Source: Candidatus Thorarchaeota archaeon (lineage in GTDB: Archaea; Asgardarchaeota; Thorarchaeia; Thorarchaeales; Thorarchaeaceae). Taken from it: a DNA stretch of 5,446 bases. Below the pieces are notes generated by a model. The model ran no database searches, was not told the origin of the DNA, and saw only the letters and a list, made by a program, of their open reading frames with translations. A program made the translations under genes and the position numbers. The stretch is taken from contig DAOWDY010000210.1 of the NCBI GenBank assembly GCA_030638785.1, positions 1-5,446 of the forward strand. The letters run 5' to 3'. Positions 1 through 5,446 of this stretch are shown here, piece after piece (the first letter of the stretch is position 1; each line of letters begins with the position of its first letter).

Positions 1-858
1 AGTTGTGGAGCTACAGACCGGACAATCACAGGGAAGCTCGGCGAGTTCTGCTAGATGAACCGTTCCGCTGGTCAATAACATTCTCCCAGAAGTTGCAAAC
101 TTTGCATATGAAGCTGAATCAAAGAAGTCACATCCTAGGAGCGCAGCCTGTGCAAACATCATAGGATGTCCTGCACCAAAGAGATGTACTGGCTTATCTA
201 TGGGCAGGTGTTTCTTTGAGGCTAAGACTATTCGAACAATGTCTGCATATCTGTATCTCTCCATGAGAGGAACAATCCCTCCAACTGGGTAGACATCAAA
301 AGAGAGCTTTGCCATCTCCCTTGCAGACGCTTCTCTAAGATCAGGGTAGATACCACCTTGAACAGTCCCCGCGAGCAGCATTTTCCCTTTCTGGGAAACT
401 GATAATTTAGCACGTTCTAATGAGAGACTGACATCAGACTCCACCTTTGCCCTGCCAACATCTGGACTTGAGAAAGCATCAAGTATTGTTCCTATGTCAG
501 AACCAATACGCTTCTGGAAATTCACTATCTCCAAGGGGTCGATTTCCTCCTCTGGGAGTTTGTGAAAATACATCTGGAATGTTCCCGAATCTGTCATTAT
601 GGGCTTGTCAAAATCAAGTAGACCATGAACTCCATCTGAAAGAGCAATATCTCTGAACTTCTCGTTAGATTTGATTATGTAGGAATTTGTGATTACCATT
701 TGAAATCCGAACTTCTCAACAAGGTCAGTCGATTTAATCTCGGATTTACCTGGATGAATCACTGGCATTAGCAGTGGTGTCTTTACTGTACCATGTTCGG
801 TTGTATATCTTCCAAGGCGTGCCATCCCATCCTTGGCTTTAATCTCAAATCTACTCAT
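1..858 (-). CDS. tgtA: Archaeosine tRNA-guanine transglycosylase, 3' end cut by window edge
   Basis: The enzyme exchanges guanine-15 in the D-loop of archaeal tRNAs for preQ0, the first step of archaeosine formation; it acts in the cytoplasm. Reading the complement from ATG at 858-856 gives 286 codons, open to base 1. Visible family motifs are ITNSYII (56-62), the catalytic-site TDSGTFQ with Asp90, VQGGIYPDLR (166-175), the substrate-pocket loop GGIVPLMERYRY (193-204), HLFGAGHP (225-232) and FDSASYA with Asp247, the likely nucleophile. CDCPVC (277-282) gives three of the zinc ligands; the fourth, a histidine, would lie beyond the edge. These motifs closely match the Pyrococcus enzyme from memory. 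Archaeal TgtA usually continues into C-terminal domains ending in PUA, which cannot be seen here. No Shine-Dalgarno precedes the ATG and no in-frame ATG lies upstream, so the start is well supported and the mRNA may be leaderless. The gene is divergent from hflX. Confidence 0.93.
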   Translation of the reverse strand, partial: MSRFEIKAKDGMARLGRYTTEHGTVKTPLLMPVIHPGKSEIKSTDLVEKFGFQMVITNSYIIKSNEKFRDIALSDGVHGLLDFDKPIMTDSGTFQMYFHKLPEEEIDPLEIVNFQKRIGSDIGTILDAFSSPDVGRAKVESDVSLSLERAKLSVSQKGKMLLAGTVQGGIYPDLREASAREMAKLSFDVYPVGGIVPLMERYRYADIVRIVLASKKHLPIDKPVHLFGAGHPMMFAQAALLGCDFFDSASYAKFATSGRMLLTSGTVHLAELAELPCDCPVCSSTT

Positions 859-880
859 TGAAGTTCGATGAGTTGCCGAC

Positions 881-890
881 TCTCTTTAGC
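881..890 (-). promoter_or_regulatory. Weak TATA-like element for tgtA
   Basis: On the minus strand this reads GCTAAAGAGA, about 25-30 bases upstream of the tgtA ATG. That is the right distance for an archaeal TATA box driving a leaderless or near-leaderless transcript, which fits the lack of a Shine-Dalgarno sequence. The match to the TTTATATA-type consensus is poor, so this is only a candidate. Confidence 0.22.
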
Positions 891-902
891 AATGAACCTT
901 TT

Positions 903-917
903 GTTTTGACGCAAAAC
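903..917. repeat. Perfect short inverted repeat in the divergent tgtA-hflX spacer
   Basis: GTTTTG (903-908), a 3-base spacer and CAAAAC (912-917) form a perfect 6+6 palindrome. It lies between the two divergent genes, 6 bases upstream of the TATA-like element of hflX. The symmetry and position would fit a dimeric regulator's operator. A palindrome this short can also arise by chance, and no second copy was seen in the window. Confidence 0.4.
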
Positions 918-923
918 GTACTC

Positions 924-930
924 TTTAAGA
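924..930 (+). promoter_or_regulatory. TATA-like element for hflX
   Basis: TTTAAGA lies 25 bases upstream of the hflX ATG, so transcription would begin within a few bases of the start codon. The sequence just before the ATG has only a poor Shine-Dalgarno match (GGATGG), which agrees with a near-leaderless mRNA. There is no clear BRE upstream of the box. The same bases read TCTTAAA on the other strand, but there they lie about 66 bases from the tgtA start, which is less favourable. Confidence 0.33.
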
Positions 931-954
931 CTGAACAATTGTGGATGGAACCTA

Positions 955-2244
955 ATGGAGATTCAAAGCGCTATTCTAATTCAGCGAAGGTTTTACAGGG
1001 AACCTAATCTGTTGCCAGAATTCGAAGCAATTGCAAAGACTGCTGGATACACAGTTCTTGGAACCTTTGATATAGTGGGCCCTCCGTCTGCAAAATTCGG
1101 AATTAGTACTGGGAAGGTCGAAGAGATTGCTACATGGCTTGAAGTAGAACCTGCTGAGTTTGCTCTATTCGCTCCCCATCTTAAATCTAGTCAGTTGTTC
1201 AGACTCATGGAACGTTTCGAAATCGAGGTTAGAGACAGATCACAGGTCATATTGGAGATCTTTGACCGGCATGCCCGAACTCCACAGGCAAAGCTCCAGA
1301 TTGAGCAGGCACGACTGAGATATGAACTACCGTTCGAAAGACATCAGATTAAGATGCGGCTTCAGAATGAGCACACTGGTGATCGTCCCACAACTGATCA
1401 AGTTGGTGCCGGTGAAGACCTTCTAACAAAACGAATGTCTGAGATTCGAAAGAGAATTGCACTTATCGAGGAAAAGCTACGAAAGATCTCAAAGGCACAA
1501 GCCCTGAAACGTAAGCGAAGGTCAAGAATTGGATTTCTCGATATTGCCCTCGCTGGATATACAAATTCTGGCAAGAGTACTCTTCATAATGCCCTAACTG
1601 GCTCAGAGGTCGAGATAGCTGATAAGTTATTCACGACTCTATCCACAAAGACCACTAAACTAGAGTCCTTGAATCGACAGGTGGTGATCTCTGATTCCGT
1701 TGGATTCATCAGTGGCCTTCCTGACCAGCTCTTGAAAGCGTTCAATACAACCCTGATGGAAATCTCTGAAGCCGATGTTATTATTCTGGTTGTTGATGCT
1801 TCAGATTCCATAGAAGAAATGGAACGAAAGATAGACACTTGTCTTGTAACTTTCGCAGACATTGAAGCGAATGGTATTCCCCTTGTGATGGCATTGAATA
1901 AAGCTGATCTGATATCATCAGATGAATTAGCGGAGAAAATGATACACTACGAGCAGTATGCAAATACTATTACAGCAATATCTGCGAAAGAAGAAACCGG
2001 ATTGGAGGAACTACTTGCCGCAGTAGATTCGGAATTACCCAAACTGTATACATATGCAATAGAACTACCCTATGGCGATGAAGGAATGTCATTGCTCTCT
2101 TGGCTACACGAAGTTGGAACTGTTGACAAGAGCGAGTACAAAGAAACCACCATATTTGTGCAGGCAGAACTAGCAATTGAAATGGTCCAGCGACTGCAGC
2201 AAATGAATCCGGACATATCAGTACAAAGAACAGAAGTTGAGTAA
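955..2244 (+). CDS. hflX: HflX-type ribosome-associated GTPase
   Basis: HflX proteins are cytoplasmic GTPases that bind the large ribosomal subunit; bacterial HflX splits stalled ribosomes, and the archaeal role is less defined. The 429-residue length is typical. The N-terminal HflX domain includes STGKVEEI (51-58) and DRSQVILEIFDRHART (94-109), followed by the QARLRYELP helix (118-126). A charged helical linker (about 155-191) starts at GAGED, where the family usually has GPGET, and ends in the basic patch KRKRRSR (185-191). The G domain carries G1 GYTNSGKST (201-209), a G2 region with TTLST (227-231), G3 DSVG (247-250), G4 NKAD (315-318) and G5 SAK (343-345), so all nucleotide-binding motifs are present. 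The usual G3 in this family is DTVG. ATG 955 is the only usable start: the frame closes at TGA 907-909 and holds no other ATG. The gene is divergent from tgtA. An 80-base gap with no clear promoter separates it from metF, so read-through is possible. Confidence 0.95.
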   Translation: MEIQSAILIQRRFYREPNLLPEFEAIAKTAGYTVLGTFDIVGPPSAKFGISTGKVEEIATWLEVEPAEFALFAPHLKSSQLFRLMERFEIEVRDRSQVILEIFDRHARTPQAKLQIEQARLRYELPFERHQIKMRLQNEHTGDRPTTDQVGAGEDLLTKRMSEIRKRIALIEEKLRKISKAQALKRKRRSRIGFLDIALAGYTNSGKSTLHNALTGSEVEIADKLFTTLSTKTTKLESLNRQVVISDSVGFISGLPDQLLKAFNTTLMEISEADVIILVVDASDSIEEMERKIDTCLVTFADIEANGIPLVMALNKADLISSDELAEKMIHYEQYANTITAISAKEETGLEELLAAVDSELPKLYTYAIELPYGDEGMSLLSWLHEVGTVDKSEYKETTIFVQAELAIEMVQRLQQMNPDISVQRTEVE

Positions 2245-2324
2245 CTGTTGCTAGATTGTCACTATGCAGCAAAGATGATATGCCAGTTGTAAGCACCTAG
2301 AAATAGACATCTGGAAGTGAGGAT
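2245..2324. other. hflX-metF spacer with no recognisable promoter or terminator
   Basis: This 80-base gap has no T-rich tract after the hflX stop and no good TATA box. The only pairing seen is a 5-base TTGCT (2248-2252) with AGCAA (2268-2272) around a 15-base loop, too weak to call a hairpin. Its last bases hold the metF ribosome binding site. Whether metF has its own promoter cannot be decided from the sequence. Confidence 0.4.
2317..2322 (+). promoter_or_regulatory. Shine-Dalgarno-like site deciding the TTG start of metF
   Basis: GTGAGG ends only 2 bases before TTG 2325, closer than usual; GGA at 2313-2315 offers weaker pairing at 9 bases. The metF frame is closed by TAG at 2304-2306, and TTG is the only plausible start between that stop and the first conserved residues (EFVVTAE), so TTG initiation is favoured despite the tight spacing. 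Confidence 0.4.
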
Positions 2325-3257
2325 TTGTATCGTTCGCATCTTGAGAATCTACTCCATGAGGGAGAGTTTGTAGTAACCGCAGAGGTTACGCTTCCTCATG
2401 GTGCTGATGCTGAACTCCTTAGAGAAAGAATACGAATCCTGAAGGATCACTGTGATGCAATCAATGTTACAGATAATCCTCGAGGTATTCCTTGTATGAG
2501 CAATATTGCAAGTGCTCACTTTGTTGTTCAAGAAGGTGCTGAGCCAATACTACAGATGACAGGACGCGATCGCAATAGGATTGCAATCCAAAGTGACCTT
2601 TATGGAGCATATGCCCTTGGTATCCGGAATGTACTATTTGTGACCGGAGACCATGTCCTACTTGGAAACCAGCCCCACACAAAAATGGTCTTTGACGTGG
2701 ATTCAACTCTTGCTCTTGACCTGACACAACTCCTGATGGAGGGGTTCGATCTCTCTGGCGAGGAACTAGTGGGCACGCCTGATTTCTTCACTGGTGCAAC
2801 TTTCAATCCATACGGCGGAAACATTGCGGACCTGAAAGAACGGATATTGAATAAGCAACAAGCTGGGGCAAGCTTCTTCCAGACTCAAGCTATCTATGAT
2901 ATTCGTCCCTTTGAGAAGCTAATGAACGATATCGCTGATGAGGGGTTATGGGTATTAGCAGGAGTCATACCGCTTCGTAGCTCAGAGATGGCACAGAAAA
3001 TGAACGATAAGGTACCAGGAATTCAAATTCCTGAAAAAATGATTTCAAGACTGAGTATTGCAGAAGATGGTCTAAACGATGAAGAGAAAGACCTTGCTGC
3101 TAAGCAAGCAGGTCTAGCGATTGCACAAGAGACCATCGAAGCTATTAAGAGAATCAAGGGTGTGTCAGGCGTTCATATCATGGGGATTGGATGGGAAGAA
3201 AGTGTTCCTAATCTTGTCCGTGAATTAGGATTCAGCCCTCGACCAAGAAGAGAGTGA
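2325..3257 (+). CDS. metF: MetF-family 5,10-methylenetetrahydropterin reductase
   Basis: MetF proteins are flavin TIM-barrel enzymes that reduce methylene-tetrahydrofolate to methyl-tetrahydrofolate; some archaea lacking the F420-dependent Mer are thought to use MetF for this step. The 310 residues cover one barrel without the regulatory or homocysteine-methyltransferase extensions of fused forms. Visible motifs are VVTAE with Glu20 (candidate proton donor), INVTDNPRG (46-54), TGRDRNRIAIQSDLYGAY (79-96), LFVTGDH with Asp109 in the flavin/pterin region, PDFFTGATFNPYGGN (152-166) and GASFFQTQAIYD (181-192) with Gln188 in the pterin-binding position. There is no MetV-like cysteine cluster, and no metV gene in the window. 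The start is a TTG. The gene is 4 bases from mtrH, which ties it functionally to methyl transfer to a corrinoid. Whether the substrate is tetrahydrofolate or a methanopterin, and what the electron donor is, cannot be read from the sequence. Confidence 0.88.
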   Translation: MYRSHLENLLHEGEFVVTAEVTLPHGADAELLRERIRILKDHCDAINVTDNPRGIPCMSNIASAHFVVQEGAEPILQMTGRDRNRIAIQSDLYGAYALGIRNVLFVTGDHVLLGNQPHTKMVFDVDSTLALDLTQLLMEGFDLSGEELVGTPDFFTGATFNPYGGNIADLKERILNKQQAGASFFQTQAIYDIRPFEKLMNDIADEGLWVLAGVIPLRSSEMAQKMNDKVPGIQIPEKMISRLSIAEDGLNDEEKDLAAKQAGLAIAQETIEAIKRIKGVSGVHIMGIGWEESVPNLVRELGFSPRPRRE

Positions 3258-3261
3258 TGGA

Positions 3262-4179
3262 ATGTTTGTATTCAAGAAAGACCAACAGATTTACGAATTT
3301 GGTGGAGTAACAATTGGGGGAAGTCCTGGTGAGTATCCAACTACACTCATCGGTGGCTTATTCTTCAAGGGACAACCCATCGTTCTGGATACTAAAAAAG
3401 GTGAATTCGATGCAAACCTCACAAAAGAATGGATATCCACTGGGAATTTGATGGTTGAAAAAACAGGACACCCTTTGATTATTCAGGTCTTTGGCCGAAG
3501 TCCCGAAGCTATGGAGCGTCATATCAGTTGGGTGATTGAGAATTTTGATGGACCTGTGATGTTTGAGTCAACAAATCTCAGTGCACGGTTGAGAGGAATC
3601 GAAATTTGTGACGAACTCGGGTTGTCAGACCGTTTGATCTACAATAGTATCAATCTCTCTACAAAGCAAGAAGAATTGGATTTACTAGCTTCAAGCTCAT
3701 TACATATGGCAGTAGTACTTGGATGGTCTCCACGTGCAACTTCTCTTCCAGAGAAGATGAGTACTATTAGAGAGGCAATAGCTGCAGCCCAGAATGCGGG
3801 AGTTGAGAAAATGCTGATTGACCCTGCAACAATGCCCGTAGGTGCTGGATTTGGGTTAGACTACAGAACACTCATCGCTATCAAATCTGAGCTAGGTCTA
3901 CCAACATGCAGTGGCCCTCATAATGCTCCTTCAGCATGGAAATTCCTTAAAGATCCTGCAATTGCTGATGATTCGACTCATCTCTCAGCGGTAGTAGCGT
4001 CCACTGTTGCTGCTCAGATGTTTGCAGCAGATTCAATCATGTACGGGTCGATGATTCGTACAAAGCAAGTCTTCACTGCTGTATCATTAATGGCAAATGC
4101 CATTGCAACATCTTCAGCAGAATCACAACGAGCTTTAGGTGTCACGAAAGATCTCTTTGAACCCCTCACATTTGAGTAG
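3262..4179 (+). CDS. mtrH: Divergent MtrH-family methyl-tetrahydropterin:corrinoid methyltransferase (copy 1)
   Basis: MtrH catalyses methyl transfer between methyl-tetrahydromethanopterin and the cobamide of MtrA; relatives such as MtgA use tetrahydrofolate. This complete 305-residue protein has the N-terminal IGGSPGEYPTTL (18-29), LFFKGQPIV (33-41), LSDRLIYNSINLS (121-133), LIDPATMPVGAG (185-196) and SGPHNAPSAW (217-226). It is less canonical than the downstream copy: the FIDST-type motif reads MFEST, putting Glu102 in place of the usual Asp, and the FNPxDP segment reads WSPRAT (155-160), followed by a stretch about 8 residues shorter than in copy 2. Asn128 and Asp187 in the presumed pterin pocket remain. 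It starts 4 bases after metF with AGAGTGAT (3251-3258) as a close ribosome binding site, and ends 11 bases before mtrA. The fold and family are secure; the actual methyl donor is uncertain. Confidence 0.85.
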   Translation: MFVFKKDQQIYEFGGVTIGGSPGEYPTTLIGGLFFKGQPIVLDTKKGEFDANLTKEWISTGNLMVEKTGHPLIIQVFGRSPEAMERHISWVIENFDGPVMFESTNLSARLRGIEICDELGLSDRLIYNSINLSTKQEELDLLASSSLHMAVVLGWSPRATSLPEKMSTIREAIAAAQNAGVEKMLIDPATMPVGAGFGLDYRTLIAIKSELGLPTCSGPHNAPSAWKFLKDPAIADDSTHLSAVVASTVAAQMFAADSIMYGSMIRTKQVFTAVSLMANAIATSSAESQRALGVTKDLFEPLTFE

Positions 4180-4190
4180 GTAGACAGACA

Positions 4191-4889
4191 ATGAATCAGA
4201 ACGATAATGGAAAACAATGGCCTCCAGTATCAGGAGATTTCGAAGTTAGAAATCCCGAACGTCCTGTAGCAGTCTGTACCCTTGGCAAGAAGATCCACGT
4301 GGATGCTGATTACTCAATTATTGGAACTTGCAAGACGGAAAACATTGGGATTGAACGAATTATTATTAACGTGATTTCGAATCCATCCATTAGATTCTTG
4401 ATACTTGCAGGACCTGAGGTCCCTGGACATCATACTGGTTCATCTCTATCAAGCCTTTATCATAATGGTATTGAGAGCGATACTCGAAAGATCATTGATG
4501 CGGCGGGTGCAATTCCTTACATTGAAAATGTACCCCTTGAAGCTGTTGAGAGGTTTAGGGACCAGATCGCTTTCATTGATATGATGAACGTTTCTGACCC
4601 CAAGCGTATTGCTGACAAGGTTGAAGAGCTGAATACTCAGAATCCATCCCCTTATCCTGAAGAAGGAATTTGGATTGATTTCAAGGGTGCACCCGAGAGG
4701 ACGGTTTCTGCTACCTTGGTTGCTGATGTTTCACTATTACCCGAGCTTGGAATCTTCTATCATGCAGAAACATCAACTGTCTTTTCACAGTCTATGGATG
4801 CTATAGTTTCAAAGACGTCCCCCATAGTTGGGGTTGAGATCAGAGAACATGGTTCGGGCACAATTTTAGTTGGAAAGGAGAGTGACTAA
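4191..4889 (+). CDS. mtrA: MtrA-family corrinoid protein lacking the membrane anchor
   Basis: MtrA carries the cobamide that receives the methyl group from MtrH. In methanogens it sits in the membrane Mtr complex and passes the methyl to coenzyme M. Residues about 10-150 match the MtrA core: GDFEVRNPERPVAV (15-28), GTCKTENIGIERII (45-58), NPSIRFLILAGPEVPGHHTG (64-83) and GAIPYIENVP (106-115). His80 aligns with the cobalt-ligand His84 of methanogen MtrA. The remaining roughly 80 residues differ from methanogen MtrA: there is no hydrophobic C-terminal helix. The most apolar stretch (174-192) contains Asp and Glu. The tail looks beta-rich and was not assigned to a family. A cytoplasmic carrier is therefore inferred. 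The gene sits between two mtrH copies, 11 bases after one and 1 base before the other. The start ATG 4191 has only a weak AGGTAG site upstream (4178-4183). Confidence 0.88.
   Translation: MNQNDNGKQWPPVSGDFEVRNPERPVAVCTLGKKIHVDADYSIIGTCKTENIGIERIIINVISNPSIRFLILAGPEVPGHHTGSSLSSLYHNGIESDTRKIIDAAGAIPYIENVPLEAVERFRDQIAFIDMMNVSDPKRIADKVEELNTQNPSPYPEEGIWIDFKGAPERTVSATLVADVSLLPELGIFYHAETSTVFSQSMDAIVSKTSPIVGVEIREHGSGTILVGKESD
4875..4880 (+). promoter_or_regulatory. Shine-Dalgarno site of the second mtrH, inside the mtrA coding end
   Basis: AAGGAG lies within the last codons of mtrA, 10 bases before ATG 4891. It is the best ribosome binding site in the cluster and supports the 4891 start. An in-frame ATG two codons later (4897) would give an even longer spacing, and the family usually begins with MFxF, which fits 4891. 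Confidence 0.6.
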
Positions 4890-4890
4890 A

Positions 4891-5446
4891 ATGTTCATGT
4901 TTGAAAAAGAGCAAATTATCCATAATATCGGTGGTGTAAGAGTTGGTGGTAATCTAGGAGAAACACCAACTGTCTTAGCTGGAACAATCTTCTACGGTGG
5001 TCATAAAATAGTCACAGATCCAGTCAAAGGCATCTTCGATAAAGACGCAGCGGGAGAGATGATTAAGGAACAAGATGCAATGGCATCTATGACCGGTAAT
5101 CCTTGTATGATTCAAATCTTTGCAGAATCCAATGATGCAATTGAGAAGTATGTTGACTTTGCAGTAGATTGTAGCCACTCTCCCATCATCATCGATTCCA
5201 CAGCCCCCTCAGTTCGTACTCATGGTTTGAAGCATGTTGAAGAAATCGGGATTGCAGATCGTGCAGTGTATAATTCAATCAACATCTCTGTAACCTCTGA
5301 AGAGATAGCATTCTTAGAGGAGATGCAGCATGATTCCGCTATAGTATTAGCATTCAATCCCCGAGATCCATCAATTGCTGGTAGAAAGAAGGTATTGGAT
5401 GAAGGCGTGCTAGACCTAGACACTGGATTACTTCCTCTTAGCGAAA
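4891..5446 (+). CDS. mtrH: Canonical-looking MtrH-family methyltransferase (copy 2), 3' end cut by window edge
   Basis: Reading from ATG 4891 gives 185 complete codons open to the right edge, about 60% of a normal MtrH of some 310 residues. Compared with copy 1 it is closer to methanogen MtrH: VLAGTIFYGGHKIVTD (28-43), GIFDKDA (47-53), IIIDSTAPSVR (99-109) with the usual Asp102, GIADRAVYNSIN (120-131) and VLAFNPRDPS (152-161). A hand alignment of residues 1-130 to copy 1 needs no gaps and gives about 52 identities (40%), so the two are old paralogues rather than a recent duplication. The pterin-pocket Asp and the GxHN motif expected in the C-terminal part lie beyond the window. The start is 1 base after the mtrA stop, which implies translational coupling and a stoichiometric partnership with MtrA. 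Whether it works on methanopterin or folate is unknown. Confidence 0.9.
   Translation, partial: MFMFEKEQIIHNIGGVRVGGNLGETPTVLAGTIFYGGHKIVTDPVKGIFDKDAAGEMIKEQDAMASMTGNPCMIQIFAESNDAIEKYVDFAVDCSHSPIIIDSTAPSVRTHGLKHVEEIGIADRAVYNSINISVTSEEIAFLEEMQHDSAIVLAFNPRDPSIAGRKKVLDEGVLDLDTGLLPLSE

Noticed and set aside
447..656. Plus-strand open frame of 69 codons inside the tgtA region
   Set aside because: It is antisense to strongly conserved TgtA motifs, shows no recognisable domain and has no ribosome binding site, so it is a chance reading frame.
1..858. Bacterial queuosine-type Tgt instead of archaeal TgtA
   Set aside because: The GGIVPLMERYRY and HLFGAGHP segments and the overall match follow the archaeal enzyme; the TDSG start of the active-site motif alone resembles the bacterial form.
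2248..2272. Possible hairpin TTGCT/AGCAA after hflX as a terminator
   Set aside because: The stem is only 5 pairs with a 15-base loop and no T-tract follows, so it is within chance expectation.
2467..2727. Minus-strand open frame antisense to metF, with others at 1584-1862, 1970-2296, 2600-2824 and 4975-5178
   Set aside because: All lie opposite well-conserved coding sequence, their translations have low-complexity or odd composition, and none has a promoter or ribosome binding site.
4641..4889. MtrA C-terminal tail as a DUF4346 domain, which I recall being linked to MtrA-like proteins
   Set aside because: I could not find the signature residues I remember for that family, so the tail is left unassigned.
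1..5446. CRISPR arrays, tRNA or rRNA genes, insertion sequences and long direct repeats
   Set aside because: None was seen on reading: nearly the whole window is occupied by conserved coding sequence and the two spacers are short.

Overview
This window looks like a piece of an archaeal genome of moderate, slightly AT-rich composition. The strongest evidence is an archaeal-type (archaeosine) tRNA-guanine transglycosylase, together with MtrA and MtrH homologues, which belong to one-carbon metabolism that is mainly archaeal. The combination of a folate-type MetF reductase with MtrA/MtrH, and no sign of the membrane Mtr subunits, suits an uncultivated non-methanogenic lineage (Asgard or Bathyarchaeia-like) better than a classical methanogen. 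That placement is inference: no rRNA or phylogenetic marker is present.

Layout: tgtA lies on the minus strand and is cut by the left edge (positions 1-858). A 96-base divergent intergenic region (859-954) follows. It holds weak TATA-like elements and one perfect 6+6 inverted repeat. All later genes are on the plus strand: hflX (955-2244), an 80-base gap, then a tight cluster of metF (2325-3257), a first divergent mtrH (3262-4179), a soluble-looking mtrA (4191-4889) and a second, more canonical mtrH (4891 to beyond the right edge). Gaps inside this cluster are 4, 11 and 1 bases, so it is almost certainly one transcription unit.

Working model: MetF would reduce a methylene-pterin to a methyl-pterin. 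One or both MtrH proteins would exchange that methyl group with the corrinoid on MtrA, which keeps the cobalt-ligand histidine but has lost the C-terminal membrane anchor of methanogen MtrA. Two non-identical MtrH proteins (about 40% identity by hand over 130 residues) flanking one MtrA suggest that a single corrinoid carrier may serve two methyl donors or acceptors. This MetF-MtrH-MtrA-MtrH module is the most interesting part of the window. tgtA and hflX are ordinary housekeeping genes for tRNA modification and ribosome-associated GTPase function.
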